Assembly: GCA_017992055.1 (NCBI GenBank)
Contig: JAGOPK010000009.1
Span: 124,001-188,000 of the forward strand
Reading direction: 5' to 3'
Source of the DNA: Burkholderiaceae bacterium
GTDB taxonomy: Bacteria > Pseudomonadota > Gammaproteobacteria > Burkholderiales > Burkholderiaceae_C
Length of the DNA: 64,000 nt
Under the pieces are notes generated by a model that worked only from the letters and a program-made list of their open reading frames with translations, was not told where the DNA came from and did no database searches. Below are positions 40,359 through 48,980 of the stretch, in pieces (position 1 is the first letter of the stretch; every line of letters starts with the position of its first letter). A program made the position numbers and the translations under genes.

Positions 40359-41362
40359 TGCTGGCCACGCAGGGCCCGGGCACGGCCCCTGCAACGCGGC
40401 CCCGGCCGGCCGGGGCCCATCCGCTGTCCGACCGCCGCGTGCCGCCGCCGCTGCAGGCCTATGCCGGCCAGCGGCCGCCGGCGCCGTCCTGGTTCACGCA
40501 GGCGCTGGCCGATGCGCCGCAGCGCTTCGAGGTGCGTGTGCAGGGCACGCCCGTCGAGACCCTGGCCTGGGGCCGCGTCGGCGATCCGGCCCTGCTGCTG
40601 GTGCATGGCAATGGCGCCCATGCCGACTGGTACAGCTTCATCGCGCCGCTGCTGGCCCAGGGGCGGCGCGTGCTGGCCTTCAGCTTCTCGGGCATGGGCC
40701 GCTCGGGCTGGCGCACCCAGTATGCGATGACGCAATGGGCCGACGAGATCCTGGCCGTGGCCGAGGCCGGCGGCGCCTTTGCCGCGCCCTGCGCGCCCAC
40801 GGTGGCCGGCCATTCCTTCGGCGGCCTGGTGGCGGCGGTGGCCGCGGCCCGCTTCGGCCAGCGGCTGGCGCGCACCGCGATCATCGACGCGCCGCTGCGC
40901 CCGCCCAGCCGCGAGCAGTGGCTGTGGCACCGCGAGCGCGCGGCCAGCGCGCGCGACTGGCGCAGCCAGGCCAGCGAGGCCGAGGCGCTGGCGCGTTTCC
41001 GACTGCTGCCGCCGCAGGACTGCGCCCATCCCTACCTGATCGACCACATCGCCCGCCATGGGCTGAAGACCATCCACGGCGCCGACGGCCGGCCGCGCTG
41101 GGTGTGGCGGCTGGACCCGTTCCTGTTCAGCCACTATGCCTATGCCGAGCCCTGGGACGCGCTGGCCAGTGCGCGCTGTCCGCTGGTGCTGGTGCGTGGC
41201 GGCCGCTCGCGCCTGCTCAGCCCGCGTGGCCTGGAGCGCCAGGCCGAGCAGGCACCGGCCGGCACCCTGCTGCGCGAGGTGGCCGATGCCGACCACCATG
41301 TGATGCTGGACCAGCCCCAGGCCCTGGCCGCACTGCTGGCCGAGCTGGTGCCGGCGGCCTGA
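40358..41362 (+). CDS. Alpha/beta hydrolase
   Basis: The 334-residue product has a Pro/Ala-rich N-terminal stretch without a signal peptide, then the hydrolase core: LLVHGNGAHADWY, FSFSGMGRSGWR, nucleophile elbow AGHSFGGLVAAV and the late ADADHHVMLDQP histidine. The ATG shares one base with the TGA of the SDR gene, so the two are coupled and may act in the same acyl-chain pathway, for example as a thioesterase or lactonase; this is inference. Its stop is one base from the end of the convergent TIR-receiver gene. Confidence 0.87.
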
Positions 41363-41363
41363 T

Positions 41364-42485
41364 TCAGAACGCCCGGTGTCTGCGCGGCCCGCGCAGCGCG
41401 AGCTGCACCAGGGCCAGCAGTTCGCCGGGCAGCGCAGCCTCGCCCAGCGCACCGGCGGCATGGGCCCGGGCTGCCCGCACGGCCCGGCGCGCCGGATCGA
41501 ATTCGCCGTGGTACAGCAGCAGCGGCTGCGGCTGGCCGGCGGCACGCATGGCCTGCAGCAGTTCCAGGCCCGAGTCGCGACCGTCGCGCGGCCGGTGCCA
41601 GTCGCTGATCACCAGATCGAAGGGCTCGCCGGCCTCGGCCTCGCGGCCCAGCAGGCCCAGGGCCTGGGCCGTGCTGATGGCGCAGACCACCTCGATCTGC
41701 AGCTGGGCCAGCAGCGCACGCTCGTGCCGATTGCCCTCGGGCCGGTCGTCCACCCACAGCAGGCGCGGCGGCTCGGCCAGGTCGATCAGCGCACGCGCCT
41801 CCTGCTCGGCCAGATGGCGGTGGTGGTCGTACAGCGGCGGGCCGCCGCGCCGCTGCTGGGCCTGGTCCACGGACTGCACGATGCGGCCGACCACCTGGTC
41901 CAGCAGTGGGTCGGAGCGGCTTTCCAGCGCCACATCGTTCATCACCGGAGCCGAGTCGGTCACCGCGGCCTCAACCTGGGCCGGCCGCCGGGCCTGGATG
42001 GCCTCGACCGTGCGCCGCAGGCCCTTGGCCACCGCGGTCCAGGCTTCGTCGCGGTTGGGCCACGAGGTCACCGGCTTCAGGTCGGGCGGCAGGCCCTGGC
42101 GGTCCATGAACCAGAAGTCGCCGGGCTCCACATTCACCGCCCGCACCAGGATGGGCACGACCTCGCAGCCGCCGGCCTGGCAGCGCTGCTGGGTGCGCTC
42201 CAGCTCGACGCCGAAGATGTAGTCGCTGCCGATGAAGTCCTTGCTGATCAGCAGCAGCACCAGCTCGGCCTGGCCCAGGTGCTGGTCGATGGCCTGATGC
42301 CAGTCCTGGCCGGCGAGGATCTGGCGGTCGTGCCAGGCGCGGATCAGGCCGCGCCGCTCCAGGATCTTCAGGTGACCGGCCAATTCGTCGCGCAGCGCCT
42401 CGTCTTCATGGGCATAGCTGTAGAACAGCAGCACCGGCTCGGGCCGGGCGGCCGGCTTGGCGAGGTTGGCGGGCTTCGGGTCCAT
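41364..42485 (-). CDS. TIR domain fused to a receiver-like domain
   Basis: The 373-residue product has an N-terminal TIR domain (about residues 17-165) and a C-terminal receiver-like domain (about 240-365). The TIR part reads LLFYSYAHEDEALRDEL, then LIRAWHDRQILAGQDW, then LLLISKDFIGSDYIFGVELER, where the glutamate of VELE is at the place of the catalytic residue of NAD-cleaving TIRs. The receiver part has the acidic pair in LLWVDDRPEGNR and the acceptor aspartate in LVISDWHRP. The usual conserved lysine is missing (AGALGEAALPGEL). No signal peptide or membrane helix is seen. It stands 25 bases after the proQ gene, on the same strand. Its role could be defence or stress signalling. Confidence 0.82.
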   Translation of the reverse strand: MDPKPANLAKPAARPEPVLLFYSYAHEDEALRDELAGHLKILERRGLIRAWHDRQILAGQDWHQAIDQHLGQAELVLLLISKDFIGSDYIFGVELERTQQRCQAGGCEVVPILVRAVNVEPGDFWFMDRQGLPPDLKPVTSWPNRDEAWTAVAKGLRRTVEAIQARRPAQVEAAVTDSAPVMNDVALESRSDPLLDQVVGRIVQSVDQAQQRRGGPPLYDHHRHLAEQEARALIDLAEPPRLLWVDDRPEGNRHERALLAQLQIEVVCAISTAQALGLLGREAEAGEPFDLVISDWHRPRDGRDSGLELLQAMRAAGQPQPLLLYHGEFDPARRAVRAARAHAAGALGEAALPGELLALVQLALRGPRRHRAF

Positions 42486-42510
42486 GGGCGGCCGCCCGGT
42501 CCCGGCGCGC

Positions 42511-43686
42511 TCAGCGCGCGCCGCGCTCCTGGCGGGCCTGGGCCAGCATCGGCTCCAGCTGGGCTGGCGTCAGGCCCTTGAGCACGCAGAAGTTGGCCAG
42601 GGACAGCGGGCTGCGCTCGAAGTCGCGCAGCAGCGTGGCCCGGGCCCGCCGCGCCTCGACCGCGGCGCGTTCGGCCGGATCGGCGGGCAGCGGCGTGGTG
42701 TCGGGCGCGGCCTCCTGGGCGGCCGGCCGGGGGGCGCGGAAGTCGGCGCCGTCGCGGCGCTGCGGTCCGGAGGGGCCGCGGCGCTCGGGACGGTCGGGAC
42801 GATCCGGGCGGTTGCCACGCTCGGGCCGGTCGCTGCGCTCGCCGCGTTCGGCGCGCGGCCCACGCGGGGCGCTTTCACCCCGGGCGTTGCCACGCTCGTT
42901 GCGCTCACCAGGCCGGTCCGTGCGCTGCTGGGGGCGGGCCGGGCGCGCCTCGCCGCCGGCCGGTGCCGGGCGCGGCGGACGCTCGCCACGGGGCGGCCGG
43001 TCGGTGCGTGCCGCCGGGGCATCGGCCGGCGCGCTGCCGGCAGGCGCCTCGCCGCGCGGCGCGCCGTTCTGCTGACCGCGCGGCGGACGCTGGCGCTCGC
43101 CGCGCTCAGCGGCCGGCGTGCGGGCCTGGGGCTTGAACTGGGCCTCGCGCTCGCGGCGCAGCGCGCGGCGGCGCTCCACCTCCTGCTGGGCCAGCGTGCG
43201 GTGTTCTTCGCTCAGCTCGCCGGCCGGCTGGCCGTCCAGGTCAAAGCGCTGCGTGGCCTGGGTCAGCGCAATCAGGTAGTTGGTGCTGGTGGTGTAGCGG
43301 TGGAAGAACACGCCCAGCGCACGCTTGCTGAACTGGCCCGGCGCACGCTGCTGGATGTCGGTCTGGATGCGCAGCTTCAGCGGCTTGGGCGCGGCGCCGA
43401 ACAGCGCCGGGAAATGCTGCTTCAGCGCCGCGGCCACCGCGTCCAGGTCCACCGATTCGCGCGGCGCCTTGGCGGCACCGGGCGGCTGTGCCGCGGCCTC
43501 GGCCGGGGCTTCGGCAGGGGCCTCGCTCGGGGTGTCGGCGGCCGCCGCGTCGGCGGCGGCCGTCTCCGGGGGGGCCGTCTCGGTCACCGCCGCCGTCTCG
43601 GGCGGGGTCGGGGCATCGGTGGGCGCGGCCGGGTTCAGGGCAGCAGGCGCCGGCGAATCGCCAGGCGTCAGGGGCAGGTCGGACAT
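42511..43686 (-). CDS. proQ: ProQ/FinO-family RNA chaperone with long disordered tail
   Basis: The 391-residue product has an Ala/Pro/Glu-rich N-terminus (about 75 residues), a ProQ/FinO domain (about 80-185: LKQHFPALFG, PLKLRIQTDIQQ, FSKRALGVFFHRYTTSTNYL) and a very Arg/Gly/Pro-rich middle (about 190-335). A short helical C-terminal segment follows (LRDFERSPLSLANFCVLKGL). The family binds small RNAs and mRNA 3' ends. The Arg/Gly-rich repeats are longer than in enterobacterial ProQ (about 230 residues in total) and probably add nonspecific RNA binding. Confidence 0.85.
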   Translation of the reverse strand: MSDLPLTPGDSPAPAALNPAAPTDAPTPPETAAVTETAPPETAAADAAAADTPSEAPAEAPAEAAAQPPGAAKAPRESVDLDAVAAALKQHFPALFGAAPKPLKLRIQTDIQQRAPGQFSKRALGVFFHRYTTSTNYLIALTQATQRFDLDGQPAGELSEEHRTLAQQEVERRRALRREREAQFKPQARTPAAERGERQRPPRGQQNGAPRGEAPAGSAPADAPAARTDRPPRGERPPRPAPAGGEARPARPQQRTDRPGERNERGNARGESAPRGPRAERGERSDRPERGNRPDRPDRPERRGPSGPQRRDGADFRAPRPAAQEAAPDTTPLPADPAERAAVEARRARATLLRDFERSPLSLANFCVLKGLTPAQLEPMLAQARQERGAR

Positions 43687-43765
43687 GGAATGGGCCGCGC
43701 CGGGCGGCGTCTGGCGGAAATCAAGCGCGCATTGTCGGTGCTTTCTGCCTTCCGTCCACCGCTGC

Positions 43766-45814
43766 TCAGCCGCGCTTGGCCACCAGGGTCAGGATGTCGT
43801 AGCTGGCCACCAGCTCGCCGTGCTGGTTGCTGACCTCCACGTCCCAGGCCACCACGCCCTGGCCCTGGCCCTTGGCATCGACCTTGAGCCGGTCGATCTT
43901 GCGCTTGGCGGTCAGGCGCGCCCGGATGGTGTCGCCGATGGCCACCGGCTTGACGAAGCGCAGCGTGTCCAGGCCGTAGTTGGCCAGCACCGGCCCGGGC
44001 GCCGGGCTGACAAACAGCCCCGCTGCCGCCGACAGCACGAAATAGCCATGGGCGATGCGCTGGCCGAAGGGGCTGTCCTTGGCCGCGATCTCGTCGAAGT
44101 GCATGTAGAAGTAGTCGCCCGAGATGCCGCCGAAGGCCACGATGTCGGCCTCGCTGACGGTGCGCCGGTGCGTCAGCAGGCTTTCGCCGATCTGCAGCTC
44201 CTCGAAATGGCGGCGGAACGGATGCACCTCGGTCTCGATGCGTCGGGCGCCTCGCACGTACTCGCCGGTCACTGCCGTCAGCATGCTGGGCGAGCCCTGC
44301 AGGGCCGCGCGCTGCAGGTAGTGCTTGACGGCGCGCAGGCCGCCCAGCTCTTCGCCGCCACCGGCGCGGCCCGGGCCGCCGTGCTTCAGGCCTGGCAGCG
44401 GCGAGCCATGGCCGGTGGACTCGGGCGCGGCTTCGCGGTCCAGCACCAGCAGCCGGCCGTGGTGGGCGGCGATCTGCGGCAGCACCTGGGCGGCGACGGC
44501 CGGCGAGCGCGTGACCAGCGAGCCCACCAGGCTGCCGCGGCCGCGTGCGGCCAGGGCCATGGCTTCGTCGATGTCTTCGTAGGGCATCAGCGTGGACACC
44601 GGGCCGAAGGCCTCGATGTCGTGCACCGCGTCCTGGCTCAGCGGCTGCGCGCAGGCCAGCAGCACCGGCGCATAGAACGAACCTTCGGCGGCGCCTTCGC
44701 CCAGTGCCTGCAGGCCGGGGTTGCCGTCGTAGACCACCTCGGCCGCCTGGCGCAGCGCGGCCACCCGCTCGGCCACGTCGGCGACCTGGGCGTGCGAGGC
44801 CAGCGCGCCCATCTTCACGCCCTCCACGGCCGGATCGCCGATGACGATCTTGGCCAGGCGCTCTCGCACGGCCTCGGCCACCGCATCGAGCCGGTCGCGC
44901 GGCACGATGGCGCGGCGGATGGCGGTGCACTTCTGGCCGGCCTTGACCGTCATCTCGCGCACCAGCTCCTTGACGTAGAGGTCGAACTCCTCGTCGCCGG
45001 GCTGCACGTCGGGGCCCAGGATGGCGCAGTTCAGGCTGTCGGCCTCGGCATTGAAGGGCACGCTGTGGCGCACCAGGTTGCCATGCACGCGCAGCTTGGC
45101 CGCGGTGTCGGCGCTGCCGGTGAAGGTGACCACGTCCTGGCCGTCCAGCCGGTCCAGCAGGTCGCCGGTGCCACCGATCACCAGCTGCAGCGCGCCCTCG
45201 GGCAGCAGGCCCGATTCGAGCATCACACGCACCAGGGCTTCGGTCAGGTAGCTGGTGGCGGTGGCCGGCTTGGCGATCACCGGCATGCCGGCCAGGAAGC
45301 TGGGCGCGAACTTCTCCAGCAGGCCCCAGACCGGGAAGTTGAAGGCATTGATGTGCACCGCCACGCCGCGCCGCGGCACCAGGATGTGGGTGCCGGCAAA
45401 ACGCCCGGTCTTGCCCAGCGGCTGGGCCGGGCCTTCGTGCACCAGGTTGCCCGAGGGCAGCTCGTTGCCGCCCACGCCGGCATACGCGAACAGCGTGCCC
45501 GAGCCGCCCTCGATGTCCACCCAGCCATCGGCGCGGGTGGCGCCGGTGTGGGCCGACAGCGCATACAGCCGCTCCTTGTGCTCCAGCAGGTGCTTGGCCA
45601 GGGCCTTGAGGATTTGCGCGCGCTGCTGGAAGTCGAGCTTCAGCAGCGCCGGGCCGCCGACGCGCCGACCATGCTCCACCGCCTCGGCAAAGTCGATGGC
45701 CTCGGCATGCGTGGCGGCCACCGGGCGGCCGTGCAGGGCGCTGCGCAGGGTCTGCGCGGCTTGGTGGCCGATCCAGCGGCCGGCGATCAGGCTTTGGAGG
45801 GTGGGAGTGCTCAC
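43766..45814 (-). CDS. paaZ: PaaZ, oxepin-CoA hydrolase / 3-oxo-5,6-dehydrosuberyl-CoA semialdehyde dehydrogenase
   Basis: The 682-residue bifunctional protein opens the oxepin-CoA ring and oxidises the resulting aldehyde. The N-terminal aldehyde dehydrogenase (about residues 1-520) has NFPVWGLLEKFAPSFLAGMP, FTGSADTAAKL, the EADSLN glutamate and the catalytic Cys in KAGQKCTAIRR. The C-terminal MaoC-type hydratase (about 535-682) has the D/H pair in GDYFYMHFDE. The GTG at 45814, with an AAGG in front, gives the usual length; an ATG at 45874 would add 20 unlikely residues. It is the last gene of the paa cluster here. Confidence 0.93.
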   Translation of the reverse strand: MSTPTLQSLIAGRWIGHQAAQTLRSALHGRPVAATHAEAIDFAEAVEHGRRVGGPALLKLDFQQRAQILKALAKHLLEHKERLYALSAHTGATRADGWVDIEGGSGTLFAYAGVGGNELPSGNLVHEGPAQPLGKTGRFAGTHILVPRRGVAVHINAFNFPVWGLLEKFAPSFLAGMPVIAKPATATSYLTEALVRVMLESGLLPEGALQLVIGGTGDLLDRLDGQDVVTFTGSADTAAKLRVHGNLVRHSVPFNAEADSLNCAILGPDVQPGDEEFDLYVKELVREMTVKAGQKCTAIRRAIVPRDRLDAVAEAVRERLAKIVIGDPAVEGVKMGALASHAQVADVAERVAALRQAAEVVYDGNPGLQALGEGAAEGSFYAPVLLACAQPLSQDAVHDIEAFGPVSTLMPYEDIDEAMALAARGRGSLVGSLVTRSPAVAAQVLPQIAAHHGRLLVLDREAAPESTGHGSPLPGLKHGGPGRAGGGEELGGLRAVKHYLQRAALQGSPSMLTAVTGEYVRGARRIETEVHPFRRHFEELQIGESLLTHRRTVSEADIVAFGGISGDYFYMHFDEIAAKDSPFGQRIAHGYFVLSAAAGLFVSPAPGPVLANYGLDTLRFVKPVAIGDTIRARLTAKRKIDRLKVDAKGQGQGVVAWDVEVSNQHGELVASYDILTLVAKRG

Positions 45815-45913
45815 TGGTGTACCTTCGGGCAGCGCCCTCCGGTATTCGCCCTTGGGGCGGCCCGGCGGGCTCATGGGCAGCGGGAGGATTTCAGAAGGGC
45901 GGCGAGGCCGGGC

Positions 45914-47068
45914 TCAGGGGGCGTACTTCCAGGTGCCGTTCTCGATGCGCACCATCACCCGGGCACGCTGGTCCAGGCCCAGGTGGTCGTTGGGCGACAT
46001 GTTGAACACGCCGTGCGCGCCGGGCAGTTCCTTGGTCTGCTCGATGGCGTCGCGCAGCGCGGCGCGGAACTCGGCCGTGCCCGGCTTGGCCTTCTTCAGC
46101 GCCACCGGCACGGCGGCCTGCAGCACCAGGCCGGCGTCCCAGGCATGGGCGCCGAAGGTGCTGGCCGAGCCCTTGCCATGGGCGGCCTCGTAGGCGTTGA
46201 CATAGGCCATCGCCGACTTCTTCAGCGGGTGGTTGGCCGGCAGCTGCTCGGCCACCAGCACCGGGCCGGCCGGCAGCATCGTGCCTTCCAGGTCCTTGCC
46301 GCCGACGCGCAGGAAGTCGGCATTGGCCACGCCGTGCGTCTGGTAGATCTTGCCGGTGTAACCGCGCTCCTTGAGCGTCTTCTGCGGCAGCGCGGCCGGC
46401 GTGCCCGAGCCGGCGATCAGGATGGCATCGGGCTTGGCCGCCATCAGCTTGAGCACCTGGCCGGTGACCGAGGTGTCGTTGCGCGCATAGCGCTCGCTGG
46501 CCACCACGTTCAGCCGCTTCAGGCCGGCGGCCTTGCCGAACTCGCCGAACCAGCCTTCGCCATAGGCATCGGCAAAGCCGATGAAGCCCACGGTCTTGAT
46601 GCCGGCATTGGCCATGTGCTCGGCAATGGCCAGCGACATCATGATGTCGTTCTGCGGCGTCTTGAAGATCCACTTGCGCTTGTCGTCCACCGGCTCGACC
46701 ACGCGCGACGAGGCGGCCAGCGAGATCACCGGCGTGCGGCCCTCGGAGGCAGCGTCGATCATGGCCAGCGCATTGGGCGTGGTGGTCGAGCCCAGGATCA
46801 CGTCGGCCTTGTGCTCGGTGATCAGCTTGCGCGTATTGGCCACCGCGGCCGTGGTGTCGCTGGCATCGTCCAGCACCACATAGTTCACCGTCTGGCCGGC
46901 AATGGTCTTGGGCAGCAGGGCAATGGTGTTCTTCTCGGGGATGCCCAGGCTGGCCGCCGGGCCGGTGGCCGAGACGGTGACGCCGACAGTGAGCTGGGCC
47001 AGCGCGCTGCCGGTGGCCAGGGCGGCAGCGGTGGCAATGGCCGCTGCGATCAGGGGCTTGAATTTCAT
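45914..47068 (-). CDS. Branched-chain amino acid-type ABC substrate-binding protein
   Basis: The 384-residue product is a periplasmic binding protein of the LivJ type. It starts with a classical signal peptide (MKFKPLIAAAIATAAALATGSALAQ, 25 residues, so cut at about A24). The mature part has LTVGVTVSATGPAASLGIPEKN, ILGSTTTPNALAMIDAA and GFIGFADAYGEGW. GGAGACAG stands before the ATG at 47068. It lies between the thiolase and paaZ in the phenylacetate cluster, with no permease or ATPase nearby. It may bind phenylacetate or a related aromatic acid; that is inference from context. Confidence 0.87.
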   Translation of the reverse strand: MKFKPLIAAAIATAAALATGSALAQLTVGVTVSATGPAASLGIPEKNTIALLPKTIAGQTVNYVVLDDASDTTAAVANTRKLITEHKADVILGSTTTPNALAMIDAASEGRTPVISLAASSRVVEPVDDKRKWIFKTPQNDIMMSLAIAEHMANAGIKTVGFIGFADAYGEGWFGEFGKAAGLKRLNVVASERYARNDTSVTGQVLKLMAAKPDAILIAGSGTPAALPQKTLKERGYTGKIYQTHGVANADFLRVGGKDLEGTMLPAGPVLVAEQLPANHPLKKSAMAYVNAYEAAHGKGSASTFGAHAWDAGLVLQAAVPVALKKAKPGTAEFRAALRDAIEQTKELPGAHGVFNMSPNDHLGLDQRARVMVRIENGTWKYAP

Positions 47069-47116
47069 GGTCTGTCTCCGGGGTGTTGTGTGGGGATTGG
47101 AAAGATCAGGCGCCAA

Positions 47117-48328
47117 TCAGGCACGTTCGATGGCCATGGCAATGCCCTGGCCCACGCCGATGCACATGGTGGCGATGGCACGCTTGCCGCCCGTGCGCTC
47201 CAGCTGACGCAGCGCGGTCAGCGCCAGGCGCGCACCCGAGGCGCCCAGCGGATGGCCGATGGCGATGGCGCCGCCGTTGGGGTTGACGCGGGCGTCGTCG
47301 TCGGCCAGGCCCAGCTGGCGCGTCACCGCCAGGCCCTGGGCGGCAAAGGCCTCGTTGAGCTCGATCACGTCCACGCTGTCCAGGCTCCAGCCCACGCGGG
47401 CCAGCAGCTTTTGCGTGGCCGGCGCCGGGCCGATGCCCATGATGCGCGGCGGCACACCGGCCACGGCGCAGCCGATGACGCGGCCGCGCGGCTTCAGGCC
47501 GTATTTCTCCACCGCGGCATCACCGGCCAGCAGCAGGGCCACCGAGCCGTCGTTGACGCCCGAGGCATTGCCGGCGGTGACCGAGCCATCGGGCCGCACC
47601 ACGCCCTTGAGCTTGGCCAGCGCCTCCAGCGTGGTGGCGCGGGGATGCTCGTCGGTGGTGAACATCAGCGGCTCGCCCTTCTTCTGCGGGATGGCCACCG
47701 GCACGATCTCGCCGTCGAAGAAGCCCGCGGCCTGGGCCGCCTGCCAGCGCTGCTGCGAACGCAGCGCAAAGGCGTCCTGGTCGGCGCGGGCGATGCCGAA
47801 CTCCTGGGCCACGTTCTCGGCCGTCTCGGGCATCGAGTCGATGCCATGCGCGGCCTTCATCGCCGGGTTGACGAAGCGCCAGCCGATGGTCGTGTCCTCG
47901 ATCTTGGCCGTGCGCGAAAACGCGCTGTCGGCCTTGCCCATCACAAACGGCGCGCGGGTCATGCTCTCCACGCCGCCGGCGATCATCAGCTGGCCGTCGC
48001 CTGCGGCGATGCTGCGCGCGGCCATGGCCACCGCATCCAGGCCCGAGCCGCACAGCCGGTTCAGCGTGGCGCCGGGCACGTCGGCGGGCAGGCCGGCCAG
48101 CAGGGCGGCCATGCGCGCGACATTGCGGTTGTCTTCGCCGGCCTGGTTGGCGCAGCCATAGATCACGTCGTCGATCTGCGTCCAGTCCAGCGTGGGGTGG
48201 CGCTCCTTCAGCGCGCGGATCGGGATCGCGGCCAGGTCGTCGGTGCGCACGCCGGCCAGCGCGCCGCCGTAGCGGGCGATGGGCGTGCGGATGCCGTCGA
48301 TGATCCAGGCGTTGGCGGTCAGGCTCAT
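47117..48328 (-). CDS. paaJ: 3-oxoadipyl-CoA / 3-oxo-5,6-dehydrosuberyl-CoA thiolase
   Basis: The 403-residue thiolase has the acyl-accepting Cys in LNRLCGSGLDAVAMAARSI, GGVESMTRAPFVMGK, the NGGAIAIGHPLGASGARL histidine segment and the second Cys in TMCIGVGQGIAM. The N-terminal IIDGIRTPIARYGGALAGVRTDDLAA (split here) matches PcaF/PaaJ enzymes. In the phenylacetate pathway it cleaves 3-oxo-5,6-dehydrosuberyl-CoA and 3-oxoadipyl-CoA to release acetyl-CoA. The gene could equally be called pcaF; the neighbourhood decides for paaJ. Confidence 0.92.
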   Translation of the reverse strand: MSLTANAWIIDGIRTPIARYGGALAGVRTDDLAAIPIRALKERHPTLDWTQIDDVIYGCANQAGEDNRNVARMAALLAGLPADVPGATLNRLCGSGLDAVAMAARSIAAGDGQLMIAGGVESMTRAPFVMGKADSAFSRTAKIEDTTIGWRFVNPAMKAAHGIDSMPETAENVAQEFGIARADQDAFALRSQQRWQAAQAAGFFDGEIVPVAIPQKKGEPLMFTTDEHPRATTLEALAKLKGVVRPDGSVTAGNASGVNDGSVALLLAGDAAVEKYGLKPRGRVIGCAVAGVPPRIMGIGPAPATQKLLARVGWSLDSVDVIELNEAFAAQGLAVTRQLGLADDDARVNPNGGAIAIGHPLGASGARLALTALRQLERTGGKRAIATMCIGVGQGIAMAIERA

Positions 48329-48369
48329 GTCTTGTCTCTCTGCAGTGTTGGCAATGGCTGAGATTGTGG

Positions 48370-48975
48370 TCAGGCGGAGGGCGGGCGCACCTGGGGCAAG
48401 CCCCCGACGAACAGGTCGGCGACGATGGGCGCCATCGCCGCATGGTCCAGCGTGCCGCCGGGGCGCATCCAGGTGAACATCCAGTTGATCATGCCGAACA
48501 GCAGCATGGTCAGCGGCTTGGCCATCAGCGCCGGGTCCAGATCGGGGCGCATCGCGGCCACGGCCCGCGACAGGCCGGCCACCACCTCGCGCTCCAGGTC
48601 CAGCACGCGCTGGGCATCGTCGGGCTCCAGGAACTTGACGTCTTCGGTGAGCACGCGGTGGGCATGCTGGGCGCCGGCATATTCGGCCACGAAGCGCTGG
48701 ATCAGCCGGCGCAGCCGCGGCTCGGCCGCCAGGGCCTCGCCCTCGACCTCGGCCACCAGGCCGTGCAGGCGCTGCACATGGCCCTCGGCGATCTGCACCA
48801 GCAGCGCGTACTTGTCGCGGTAGTAGTGGTACAGCGTGGCCTTGGACAGGCCACAGGCCTCGGCCACCTGGTTCATCGAGGTGGCGGCATAGCCCCGGTT
48901 GGCAAACAGTTCGGCGGCGCGGGCCAGGATGGCCTCGCGCTGGTCGTCGTAGCTGGCGGCGCGTCCGCGTCCCAT
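48370..48975 (-). CDS. paaR: TetR-family regulator, PaaR-like
   Basis: The 201-residue product has an N-terminal TetR helix-turn-helix (ILARAAELFANRGYAATSMNQVAEACGLSKATLYHYYRDK, about residues 15-54) and a C-terminal helical effector domain. It lies inside the phenylacetate cluster, five bases after paaE, so it is co-expressed with its likely targets. In beta-proteobacteria such TetR proteins repress paa genes and are released by phenylacetyl-CoA. A perfect palindrome at 54619-54632, upstream of paaI, is its likely site. The ATG at 48975 gives MGRGRAAS. Confidence 0.87.
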   Translation of the reverse strand: MGRGRAASYDDQREAILARAAELFANRGYAATSMNQVAEACGLSKATLYHYYRDKYALLVQIAEGHVQRLHGLVAEVEGEALAAEPRLRRLIQRFVAEYAGAQHAHRVLTEDVKFLEPDDAQRVLDLEREVVAGLSRAVAAMRPDLDPALMAKPLTMLLFGMINWMFTWMRPGGTLDHAAMAPIVADLFVGGLPQVRPPSA

Positions 48976-48980
48976 CGGCG

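Noticed and set aside
43325-48361. A 1678-residue open frame on the plus strand across the paaZ-paaJ region
   Set aside because: It is opposite to four well-supported genes, has a His/Gly/Arg/Gln-rich composition typical of antisense frames in GC-rich DNA, and shows no domain.
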